From Acidobacteriaceae bacterium (GTDB taxonomy: Bacteria > Acidobacteriota > Terriglobia > Terriglobales > Acidobacteriaceae): 64,000 bases of DNA. The stretch lies in NCBI GenBank assembly GCA_903642225.1, contig CAHJWI010000001.1, forward strand, positions 1 through 64,000, written 5' to 3'. A program made the position numbers and the translations under genes. This document shows, piece after piece, positions 9,642 to 17,599 of this stretch. The notes under the pieces were generated by a model. It was not told the origin of the DNA, searched no databases, and was given only the letters and a program-made list of their open reading frames with translations. Every line of letters starts with the position of its first letter. Within the stretch, counting starts at the first letter, position 1.

Positions 9642-9654
9642 GTAAGCGTTTTCA
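9641..9654. promoter_or_regulatory. cre/LacI-type operator overlapping the GH127 promoter
   Basis: TGTAAGCGTTTTCA matches the LacI/CcpA-type consensus TGWAARCGYTWWCW at all 14 positions. It covers the expected transcription start of the plus-strand GH127 gene. Together with the weaker site at 9398-9410 it suggests that one LacI-family regulator controls both divergent transcripts. The regulator itself is not in this window. Confidence 0.65.
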
Positions 9655-9697
9655 AGTTGTGATTGCGACTGCCCTGATATTTGTTTCGGAGATTGCT

Positions 9698-11539
9698 ATG
9701 CCCAATGCCGGAAAATCTGACCGCCGCAACTTTTTGAAGAGAGCCGGCACCGTCTCTGCCAGTGCAGCGCTCGCGCCGTATTGTTGGCAGGCCGCCTTGG
9801 GGGAAGCTCGTGCTTCCTCGCAAACCAATTTGCCTGCGCCGCGCGTTCTTCTGTCACCGATGCCGTACAGTGCCGTGACACTCTCACCAGGCAAGCCCGA
9901 GCAGCAGCGCAAGGACACTGTCGCTGTGCTTTTCTCACTTAGCGACGACGAACTGCTGAAGCCCTACCGTGTGCGCTCCGGCAAGAACGCACCGGGCCGA
10001 GCCATCGGCGGCTGGTACGACGCTTATGCGTACTGCCCGGGGCACACCTTTGGGCAGTGGCTCTCAGCGTTTGCCCGCACCGCAGCGATCGACAACTCCG
10101 ACCCGATGCGTGCGCGTGTGCGCGGCCTGGTGGCCGGACTCGGCGACTCGTTCGACGCGAACGGCAGCTTTTTTAACGATGACAACCGCTTTCCGGCGTA
10201 CACGCTGGAAAAGCTGAACTGCGGCCTGATCGATGCCTACCAGTTCGGCGATGACAGGAACGCGGCAGAGGTGTTGCACCGGGTAAACGCACTTGCACAG
10301 CAACACCTGCCGGAAAAGGCGCTATCGCGTGCGGAGCAGAAAAAGCGCTCCACCCGCGACGAGACTTACACTTACGACGAGACGTACACGTTGCCGGAGA
10401 ACTACTTCCTCGCCTATCAGCGGACCGGGGACGCCTACTACCGCGAGCTTGGGCTCAAGTTTATGCACAGCAGCTTCCTCGACCCGCTTGCGCAAGGTGA
10501 GAACGTCCTGCCGGGCCTGCATGCCTACAGCCACCTGAACGCGCTGAACTCAGCCGCGCAGGCCTACCTTGTCACGGGTGACAAGAAGGCGTTGGCCGCG
10601 GCCGTGAACGGCTTTGACTTTGTGCAGCAGCAGAGCTTTGCCAGCGGCGGCTGGGGGCCGAACGAGGCTTTCGTCACCCCTGGACGTGGGGAGCTGGCAC
10701 AGAGCCTGCACAGCACGCACAACTCATTTGAAACACCCTGCGGCGCGTACGGCCACTTTAAAATCACCCGTTCGTTGCTCGCCATCACAGGGGACGGCAG
10801 GTATGGCGACTCGATGGAAGCCGTCATGTTCAACACCATTCTCGGCTCGTTGCCACTGCAGCCAGATGGCCGCACTTTCTACTACTCTGACTACAATTTC
10901 CAAGCCAAGAAGGTATATGTGGATGGAAGGTGGCCCTGCTGCTCCGGTACGCTGGCACAGGCGGCATCCGACTATCGCATCAATGCCTACCTGCATGGCG
11001 CGCGAGGGCTCTATGTGAATCTCTACACGCCATCGACAGTGCGTTTTGAAGACAGGGGCCTTCCCGTTGAACTGCAACAGAGCGGCGATTACCCGCTCGA
11101 CAGCGCCATCCACTTCGACATTCGTCCCGCGCATGCCGCGCGATTTGCGCTCTCCTTCCGCATCCCCGCATGGGCCGGCAACGGCGCGCGCATGACGCTC
11201 AATGGCAAGCCGCTGGCCGTACCCGCACCGGTGAGGGGGTTCAGCACGGTGGAGCGGGTCTGGGCCAAGCATGATCGCCTAACGCTGGAGATCCCGCTGC
11301 CGCTGAGAACACAGCCGATCGCTCCCGAAACGCCTAACATCGTCGCCCTGCTGCGCGGCCCCGTGCTGCTATATGGTCTCGGGCCTTCGGCGTCTGTGAA
11401 AGAGTCAGCTCTGCTTGCAGCGCGGCAAGTGAACCAAAGCCGCTGGATGGTGGAAACAGCTGCAGGTAATCGCGTCTTTGTTCCCTTCACGGCAATCTCA
11501 GGCGAGACGTATAGTCCGTATCACGTAGTCGTCAGCTAA
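9698..11539 (+). CDS. Glycoside hydrolase family 127-type enzyme (beta-L-arabinofuranosidase family), Tat-exported
   Basis: 613 residues. The ATG at 9698 has GGAG upstream and begins a twin-arginine signal (SDRRNFLKRAG). The (alpha/alpha)6 barrel core typical of DUF1680/GH127 is followed by the metal-ligand region ETPCGAYGHFK and then CCSGTLAQ and NLYTPS. The two adjacent cysteines, together with the Glu and Cys further upstream, correspond to the zinc site of GH127 enzymes, where one cysteine is the nucleophile. Here the Glu-Cys spacing (ETPC) is one residue longer than the ExC form I know. GH127 members release terminal beta-L-arabinofuranose, and the broader clan has other activities. It is transcribed divergently from the TonB receptor, probably in the same regulon. 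Confidence 0.85.
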   Translation: MPNAGKSDRRNFLKRAGTVSASAALAPYCWQAALGEARASSQTNLPAPRVLLSPMPYSAVTLSPGKPEQQRKDTVAVLFSLSDDELLKPYRVRSGKNAPGRAIGGWYDAYAYCPGHTFGQWLSAFARTAAIDNSDPMRARVRGLVAGLGDSFDANGSFFNDDNRFPAYTLEKLNCGLIDAYQFGDDRNAAEVLHRVNALAQQHLPEKALSRAEQKKRSTRDETYTYDETYTLPENYFLAYQRTGDAYYRELGLKFMHSSFLDPLAQGENVLPGLHAYSHLNALNSAAQAYLVTGDKKALAAAVNGFDFVQQQSFASGGWGPNEAFVTPGRGELAQSLHSTHNSFETPCGAYGHFKITRSLLAITGDGRYGDSMEAVMFNTILGSLPLQPDGRTFYYSDYNFQAKKVYVDGRWPCCSGTLAQAASDYRINAYLHGARGLYVNLYTPSTVRFEDRGLPVELQQSGDYPLDSAIHFDIRPAHAARFALSFRIPAWAGNGARMTLNGKPLAVPAPVRGFSTVERVWAKHDRLTLEIPLPLRTQPIAPETPNIVALLRGPVLLYGLGPSASVKESALLAARQVNQSRWMVETAAGNRVFVPFTAISGETYSPYHVVVS

Positions 11540-11788
11540 TCGGCCCCGGATCGCATTCGCTCATCGGTACCCGTCCCGTCTTGTACTGAACAAATCGACA
11601 CCTGTTTCTCACATGCAGCTGTTGTACTAAGGTCGGAATTGCCTACCACTTTACAGCCAGGGCCGAAGGGCTAGGCTTACGTTTTCGCAAAAGAGGGCTC
11701 TTCGATCAACAGAATTACATTCGTAGAGCACGCACATCTCTAGACACGCATTCAGCGGATGGTCGAGTCCTTCTGACAAGGAGCACCT

Positions 11789-12100
11789 TTGGCACGAATC
11801 ACCTACATTACACCGGATGGAAAACAGGTTGTTGTTGAGGCGTCAGGTGGGAGCCTGATGACGGCAGCGGTGCAGAATCAGGTCGACGGGATTGAAGGCG
11901 AGTGTGGCGGCGTCTGCTCCTGCGCCACTTGTCATGTTCATGTCGACGCAGCGTGGATCAGCCGGGTAGGTCCCGCCGGGGATGCAGAGGCAGCCATGCT
12001 GGAGTTGGAGGACGGCGTGAACAGTGCCAGCCGGCTTGGCTGCCAAGTCCCAATTCGGCCGGAGCTGGATGGCTTAACGGTGCGTGTGGTCGGCCGGTGA
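11789..12100 (+). CDS. 2Fe-2S ferredoxin (putidaredoxin type)
   Basis: 103 residues starting at a TTG, chosen because AAGGAG lies five bases upstream and the product then starts exactly at the family N-terminus (MARITYITPDGKQ). The cluster ligands are the Cys-x5-Cys-x2-Cys of CGGVCSCATCHV plus a distal Cys in RLGCQVP, as in putidaredoxin and adrenodoxin. An extra cysteine sits inside the loop. It carries electrons from the reductase encoded next to the P450 encoded third. Its stop codon overlaps the reductase start (GTGA), so translation is probably coupled. Confidence 0.93.
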   Translation: MARITYITPDGKQVVVEASGGSLMTAAVQNQVDGIEGECGGVCSCATCHVHVDAAWISRVGPAGDAEAAMLELEDGVNSASRLGCQVPIRPELDGLTVRVVGR

Positions 12101-13350
12101 CCCAAGCGGAACAGCACTGTGTGATCGTGGGTGGCGGGCATGCGGCGGCCCAACTGTGCGTTTCGCTGCGCCAGGCACAGTGGCCGGGACGCATAACACT
12201 GGTCTGCGATGAGCCAAGCGTCCCTTACCATCGCCCGCCGCTGTCCAAATCACAGCTGAATCCTGGTGCCGACTCGTCGCTGCAGCTGATCCGGCCAACG
12301 GATTTCTACGCAAAGCAGCAGGTGGGACTACGGCTCGCACAGACAGTTCGATCGATTGACCGGGAGAGACGCACGGTCGATGTCGGTCAGACGAAGCTCT
12401 CGTATGACACGCTTGTCCTGGCGACCGGCTCACTGAACCGCCGGCCGCCGATCACAGGCATTGAACTCCCCGGCGTCTTTTCGCTTCGAACCGCCGCCGA
12501 TGCCGAGGCGCTCCGCGCTCAGGTCCAGAACGCTCAGCACGTGGCGGTGATCGGGGCTGGCTTCATCGGTCTGGAAGTGGCATCCGCGCTCAGGAAGATT
12601 GGCTGCAACGTAACTGTTCTCGAGATGGCCAATCGCGTGCTGTCCCGCGTTACGTCCCCCGCCGTCTCCACTTATTTTGAATCGCTCCATCGCGAGCATG
12701 GCGTTGCTCTGCGGACGGGCGTATCCATCTCAATGATTCAGGAGAAAGAGGGTCAGCTCACCCTTCTTGAGGGCGACCATTCGCTTGTTTGCCGAGCTGA
12801 CCTCATCGTTCTCGGCGCGGGAGCGAGACCGAACGATGATCTTGCCCGGCTTGCCAACCTTGAAGTGAACAACGGCATTCTTGTGGATGAGGCGAATCGA
12901 ACGTGCGACCCGGCCATCTATGCGATGGGTGATTGCTGCAACCAGTTTAGACCGCTCTACCAAACCCGACTGAGGCTTGAGTCCGTTCAGAACGCCACCG
13001 ATCAGGCGAAGATCATCGCCGCAGCGATCTGCGGCTTGCCCCTCCCGGCTGAGACGCTACCGTGGTTCTGGTCCGATCAGTATGACGTAAAGCTGCAGAT
13101 CGCCGGTGTTTCCGCGGGTTACGACCAATGCGTACTGCGAGGTGTTGCTGAGCCCGGCTCATCGTTCTCTGCCTGGTATCTAAATCAAGGTCGGCTCATT
13201 GCAGTTGATGCAATCAATGACCCTCGTGCTTACGTCGTAGCCAGCAAGCTTATCCTTCGCAGTGCGCGACCTTCTCTGCAAATCCTCGCCGATCAGGACC
13301 GTGACCTCAAGGAACTTCTCCTATCCGGAACAAAGACATATGAAGACTGA
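12097..13350 (+). CDS. FAD-dependent ferredoxin reductase (putidaredoxin reductase type)
   Basis: 417 residues from a GTG that overlaps the ferredoxin stop. It has an N-terminal FAD-binding GxGxxA motif (VIVGGGHAAAQL), a central NAD(P)H-binding motif (VAVIGAGFIGLEVASAL) and the second FAD motif (IYAMGDCC), followed by the C-terminal reductase domain. This is the standard architecture and length for reductases that pass electrons from NAD(P)H to 2Fe-2S ferredoxins in class I P450 systems. The last 11 bases overlap the P450 gene. Confidence 0.93.
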   Translation: MTQAEQHCVIVGGGHAAAQLCVSLRQAQWPGRITLVCDEPSVPYHRPPLSKSQLNPGADSSLQLIRPTDFYAKQQVGLRLAQTVRSIDRERRTVDVGQTKLSYDTLVLATGSLNRRPPITGIELPGVFSLRTAADAEALRAQVQNAQHVAVIGAGFIGLEVASALRKIGCNVTVLEMANRVLSRVTSPAVSTYFESLHREHGVALRTGVSISMIQEKEGQLTLLEGDHSLVCRADLIVLGAGARPNDDLARLANLEVNNGILVDEANRTCDPAIYAMGDCCNQFRPLYQTRLRLESVQNATDQAKIIAAAICGLPLPAETLPWFWSDQYDVKLQIAGVSAGYDQCVLRGVAEPGSSFSAWYLNQGRLIAVDAINDPRAYVVASKLILRSARPSLQILADQDRDLKELLLSGTKTYED

Positions 13351-14512
13351 ACGTGATCCCTTTATTCAAAAACGTCAGGAAAGCGGCGTCGAGTACATGC
13401 GAGCCGAAGGGCAGGAAATGCCCCTGGTTCTTCGCCTACAGGACGTGCGGAAGATTTGTAAAGACTGGAAGACGTTCAGCAACGACGATCCCTTTATGAT
13501 CGTTCCGCACTCCGAAGCAAACGTCCGCTCGGTCCGGCAATATCCGATCGAGACAGATCCCCCGGACCACACAGATTACCGCGCGCTGGTTGAACCATTC
13601 TTCCGCCGGCCCAATGATGCCAATTACCAAGTCAGCATGCAGCACCTGGTGGATGAGGTCCTCGCTGCGGCTGCCACCCCGGACTGCGTTGACGCGGTGA
13701 GTGACCTGGCCTTGCCGCTCCAGTCCCGGTCGCTCGCTCGCCTGCTGAATGTGGACGACAGCGAAGCAAAGCTTTGGATCAGCTGGGGTACACACGTCTT
13801 TAAAGAAGGTGACGGCATCTCCAAGGGCGCTGAACTAAGCAGCTACATCCGTGAGAAGTTTGAGGCGGCCGAGGGCTCCGACGCAGACGATTTCTTCAGC
13901 GTTCTGAACCGGGCAGATTTCCAAAGCCGTAAGCTGACACTTGAAGAAAAGCATGGTTTCGCCAACATGGCGTTTGCAGGCGGTCGCGATACACTGATCC
14001 ACACCATTTCGAGCATCATCGCCTACTTCGCCGCCCACTCGGAGAGCTTGGAGTTTCTGCGGGAGGATCATGCGCGCATCATCACGGCCACGGAAGAATT
14101 TGTCCGCTATGTCAGCCCGCTAACCGCAATCGTCCGCACCTGTCCGCACGGCGCAAAGGTGCTCGATGCGGTGATCGCTCCAGGTGGCCGCGTAGGTCTT
14201 TGCTGGCCCTCCGCAAATCGTGACGAAACCGCCTTCACACAACACGATGAGGTCGTTCTGGATCGCTCGCTCAATCCTCACGTCGGGTTCGGATTCGGCA
14301 TCCATCGATGCCTGGGCGCAGCGCAGGCTCGGCTCATCATTCGCAGCCTCCTTGAATCGCTCTGCAATCAGATTGAAGCTATCAAGCTGATCGAAGCCAT
14401 TCCTGAAGTTGAACAGGAATCTTCCTTTGAAAGAAAGGTCGGGTATAAACGTCTGCTCGTTTCATTCATACCTAGGGTTCCGCGTGCTCTTCGTCCTGGA
14501 CTGGCTGCGTAG
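13340..14512 (+). CDS. Cytochrome P450 monooxygenase
   Basis: 390 residues from the ATG at 13340, inside the end of the reductase gene. P450 hallmarks are in order: I-helix oxygen-binding motif AGGRDT, K-helix ExxR (EEFVR), and the heme-binding loop FGFGIHRCLGA with the axial cysteine at about residue 324. The protein is soluble, lacks a membrane anchor, and is of normal bacterial length. With the two upstream genes it forms a complete class I system of NAD(P)H, reductase, ferredoxin and P450. The substrate cannot be inferred; no biosynthetic or catabolic partner gene is adjacent. Confidence 0.95.
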   Translation: MKTERDPFIQKRQESGVEYMRAEGQEMPLVLRLQDVRKICKDWKTFSNDDPFMIVPHSEANVRSVRQYPIETDPPDHTDYRALVEPFFRRPNDANYQVSMQHLVDEVLAAAATPDCVDAVSDLALPLQSRSLARLLNVDDSEAKLWISWGTHVFKEGDGISKGAELSSYIREKFEAAEGSDADDFFSVLNRADFQSRKLTLEEKHGFANMAFAGGRDTLIHTISSIIAYFAAHSESLEFLREDHARIITATEEFVRYVSPLTAIVRTCPHGAKVLDAVIAPGGRVGLCWPSANRDETAFTQHDEVVLDRSLNPHVGFGFGIHRCLGAAQARLIIRSLLESLCNQIEAIKLIEAIPEVEQESSFERKVGYKRLLVSFIPRVPRALRPGLAA

Positions 14513-15341
14513 CTAAGCGGTCAACAGGTCTTCTGCAGCTCTCGACTCCAGATCATGAAGAAATTAACTGTGTTCGGAATAACTGTTCTGCGTCCACCTC
14601 AAGCGTTCCTCTAACCGTCCTGGATTAAGTGATTCATCCTTCGTGCCGGAGTGTTGGATCTAGTCCTGCCTTCAGGGGTTCGCCCGGCTTCGGGGTCTCC
14701 AGCTTTCCGGCCAAAGCTGCTTGCTATCTCGGGTCTCTTCCGCTGCCGCGCATTCGAAAAGAAATTGCGGCTGTGAGATCCAGGTGTGCGAGCAGTTGGG
14801 GTTCGTGCCAATTCTTAGAGGTGTCACTCGAAGGTTGTGGGGGGATCGCCTTCGATCGCTGAACGATACTCCTGTTCGGGCCAGTGCCTCTTTGAACTGG
14901 GCAACAGGAGCGCATCAGGTAGAAGTCAGTTCACAGAGAGCATTCTCGATGAGAACACTGCGTTGCAGGTGCTGTACGACGGACCGAGCGCTTATGCGAT
15001 TTTGTCGTAACACTCGACCTCAAGTTTGCGGTCAGCTACCAGCTTCCTCTTGAGAGCCAGACTAAGTCTCAGAGCCGCCTCGATACTGAGATCTAGTGAA
15101 CCACATGCTTGCTCGACACTGTTCATCTGACCCTCTCCCGTGTAGCGGAACACTGTCGGAGCATCAAGTCATCTTCATAGAATCAGCTTGAACCATGAAG
15201 CCAGGGTACATCACGGTGGACAAAAAACTGCTTGTCTGGCTCCGGATCGCAGGGGTGCAACGGGACAAACTGGACCCATATCCACTCGAGTTTGCCCCTC
15301 TCTCTCTCTCTCGACTACCAGGGATGCGCGAGGAGCCGTTC
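14513..15341. other. 829-base gene-free stretch between P450 and mnmE
   Basis: Both flanking genes end facing this gap. Several 60-110 codon frames exist on both strands, but none has a ribosome-binding site, a recognisable motif or consistent composition. A CT microsatellite lies at 15298-15312. I see no RNA gene. The size is unusual in an otherwise dense region and may represent decayed genes. Confidence 0.45.
15298..15312. repeat. CT dinucleotide microsatellite
   Basis: Fifteen bases of alternating C and T (seven CT units plus C), located 30 bases beyond the mnmE stop codon. It could vary in length by slippage but is not inside a supported gene. Confidence 0.8.
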
Positions 15342-16793
15342 CTACTTGCCGATGCAGAAGGTAGAGAAGATCCTTTCCAGAATGTGGCTGGGCAGCGTTG
15401 AACCCGTTAGAGTGTCCAACGTTTCGAGTGCTCTGTACAGATCAAGCAGAACAACTTCGTGAGGCATGCAGGTCTGAGTCGCGCTTTGCCCGTCTGCGAG
15501 AGCCTGTACGGTGGACTGAGCTGCTGCATGTTGGCGGGCGTTTGTTAACGTCCCTGCGACTGCATGGGTGTTTGTTCCACGTACAAGTTTTGCAATCTCA
15601 TCCTCAATCTGTTGTATGCCCTCCCGCGTCACGGCCGATGTCAGGATCGATAGTCCAAAATACCTGGGTAAATCGGATTCCTGCTCTGCACCACCTAAGT
15701 CGCCACTTACATTCGTGGGTAAGGTACTCTGCACCGCACATCGTTCAAACCGCTCACGTGCCTCAGGTTCTAAAAGATCTGCTTTGTTCAACACAGTTAT
15801 CCGAGGACAGCCAGAGACAGCAATTGCATCCATCTCCAAACGTGAAGGCGTCGGCCCGCTCGCATCCACGACGTGCAGTATGAGGTCCGCTTCTGCAACA
15901 CTCTCCCAGGTGCGCTGCACGCCCAGGCGCTCCACTTCATCTTCCGTCAAACGTATGCCGGCCGTGTCAACCAACTGCACCGGCACACCTGCAACTACCA
16001 GGGCTTCGCTGACTGTATCTCGAGTCGTCCCCGCGACTGAGGTCACAATGGAACGATCTCTCCCAAGCAGGCGATTGAACAGCGAGCTCTTGCCCGAGTT
16101 CGGCTTCCCGACGATGGCTAACTTCATGCCTTCGCGTACCAGCCGGCTCCGCCCAAAGCTGGCTTCCAGTTCGCGCATGGGTCGCAAGAGCAGCTCGATG
16201 CGCTCACAGAGAACGTCATTGGATACGACAGGGAGATCGTCTTCCGCAAAGTCAATGCCTGCTTCCAGCATCGCGATCAAGTGAACCAGAGACTCCTTCA
16301 GCGGTGTCACCTCGCGAGCCAGTGAACCCCCAATCTGTTCCGCAGCCAATCGAGCCTGGCCCAACGTCTGTGACTCAATCAAGTCGCGCACTGCCTCAGC
16401 AGCAGACAGGTCAAGGCGACCACGAAGAAACGCTCGCTCGGTAAATTCACCGGGGCGCGCGAGCCTTGCACCATACCGGACCGCTAGCGCAACAACCGCC
16501 TGTTGCACCACCGGCGATCCATGAGTGCTGATCTCCACAACATCTTCCGTCGTATAACTGTGGGGTGCGGCAGACCAGGTAAATACCGCGTCGTCGATCA
16601 ACCCACCATCTTCATCAACGACCGTGCCGTGATGCGCATGGTGGCTCACCGGCTCTTTGCGAAGAGAAACAATCCGCTGACCGATCGACAGAGCTGCCGG
16701 GCCAGACAGCCGAACCACGGCAATGCCACCGCGACCCGGCGGTGTAGCGATCGCAACAATGGTGTCGGACTCGAGCTGTGCGGGCGTGAACAA
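15342..16793 (-). CDS. mnmE: tRNA uridine-5-carboxymethylaminomethyl modification GTPase MnmE
   Basis: 483 residues from a TTG start (FTPAQLESDTIVAIATPPGR) with GAAGGTG five bases upstream. The N-terminal folate-binding domain contains GRGGIAVVRLSGP. The inserted G domain has the P-loop GKPNSGKSS, switch region TTRDT, DTAG and NKAD. The C-terminus ends in the MnmE signature CIGK, whose cysteine is required for activity. With MnmG it modifies the wobble uridine of certain tRNAs; mnmG is not in this window. Gene order with jag, yidC, yidD, rnpA and rpmH is the classical origin-associated arrangement. Confidence 0.97.
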   Translation of the reverse strand: MFTPAQLESDTIVAIATPPGRGGIAVVRLSGPAALSIGQRIVSLRKEPVSHHAHHGTVVDEDGGLIDDAVFTWSAAPHSYTTEDVVEISTHGSPVVQQAVVALAVRYGARLARPGEFTERAFLRGRLDLSAAEAVRDLIESQTLGQARLAAEQIGGSLAREVTPLKESLVHLIAMLEAGIDFAEDDLPVVSNDVLCERIELLLRPMRELEASFGRSRLVREGMKLAIVGKPNSGKSSLFNRLLGRDRSIVTSVAGTTRDTVSEALVVAGVPVQLVDTAGIRLTEDEVERLGVQRTWESVAEADLILHVVDASGPTPSRLEMDAIAVSGCPRITVLNKADLLEPEARERFERCAVQSTLPTNVSGDLGGAEQESDLPRYFGLSILTSAVTREGIQQIEDEIAKLVRGTNTHAVAGTLTNARQHAAAQSTVQALADGQSATQTCMPHEVVLLDLYRALETLDTLTGSTLPSHILERIFSTFCIGK

Positions 16794-16861
16794 GAAAGCA
16801 CCTTCAATCGTGGCGTCGACTGACGAAAGCTGGAAGCGCCCGCTTCGAAATGATCGGCTGA

Positions 16862-17428
16862 CTACCGCGTGCGGAAACGACGTGCAATCTCGTCAGCGCG
16901 GCTGCGCGTGTCAGGGCGAGTCTCTATCCTGGACGGCGCGTCTTTCGGGTACAGCACGACAAATCGACGGCCACCCTCTCCGCTGGACTCCGTGCGTAAA
17001 TCAATGTGCTTTTTCAGCAACAGATGAAGCAGCCGACGCTCACGCGAGCTCATCGGGTCAAAGCTGAAAGGGCGCCCGTGCTCGCTCACATACCGTGCAC
17101 CACCTTCAGCAATCTCCCGTAGATCTGCTGCGCGCTCAGCTTTGAAGCCGAGCGCGTCAAACGAGATACGGTCGTGCTCCTCTGGCTCTAGCCCGATAAT
17201 TTTGGCCGCTAGATGTTCCATCGCGCGTAAGGTCTCGCCGTCGCGCTCCAGAATCAACTCGGCATCGGGACCAGTCAGATCGACGTAAATAAGGCGGTCT
17301 TCCAACCCATCAGGGTCGGCCGCTCCGGCTCCCGCAACGATCCGGTACTTCAGGCGCAAGCCGCCACTGGTAGTCAGCAGCTTCAAAAATTCTGCAGTTT
17401 GCGATGCCGCTTTGGCAAGGTCTTTCAT
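16862..17428 (-). CDS. jag: Jag/KhpB-type RNA-binding protein (KH and R3H domains)
   Basis: 188 residues. The central segment (IYVDLTGPDAELILERDGETLRAMEHLAAKI) fits the KH-II domain of Jag/SpoIIIJ-associated proteins. The C-terminal part with SERGRPF-like VSEHGRPFSFDPMSSRERR matches an R3H single-strand nucleic-acid-binding domain. The N-terminal Jag_N domain of Firmicutes homologues seems absent. It lies directly downstream of yidC, as in many phyla, and probably binds RNA; the exact role is not known from sequence. Confidence 0.85.
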   Translation of the reverse strand: MKDLAKAASQTAEFLKLLTTSGGLRLKYRIVAGAGAADPDGLEDRLIYVDLTGPDAELILERDGETLRAMEHLAAKIIGLEPEEHDRISFDALGFKAERAADLREIAEGGARYVSEHGRPFSFDPMSSRERRLLHLLLKKHIDLRTESSGEGGRRFVVLYPKDAPSRIETRPDTRSRADEIARRFRTR

Positions 17429-17599
17429 GATGAAGCAGGTCCTGCGACCCGCACAGGGTCTGAGTTAATTGTACCCACAGCACGCCTCCTCAGAAGCCTG
17501 TCAACGGCACTACAAGTGAATCCCCGTGCGGGCGGCTGTTACACGGGGATAGCCCAAGCTGTTAAGAGTACGTGCCCGGAGTCGGCTATGTTTTGACCA

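Noticed and set aside
15195-15401. 68-codon plus-strand reading frame running into the mnmE 3' end
   Set aside because: It includes the CT microsatellite and antisense mnmE sequence, and shows no protein features.
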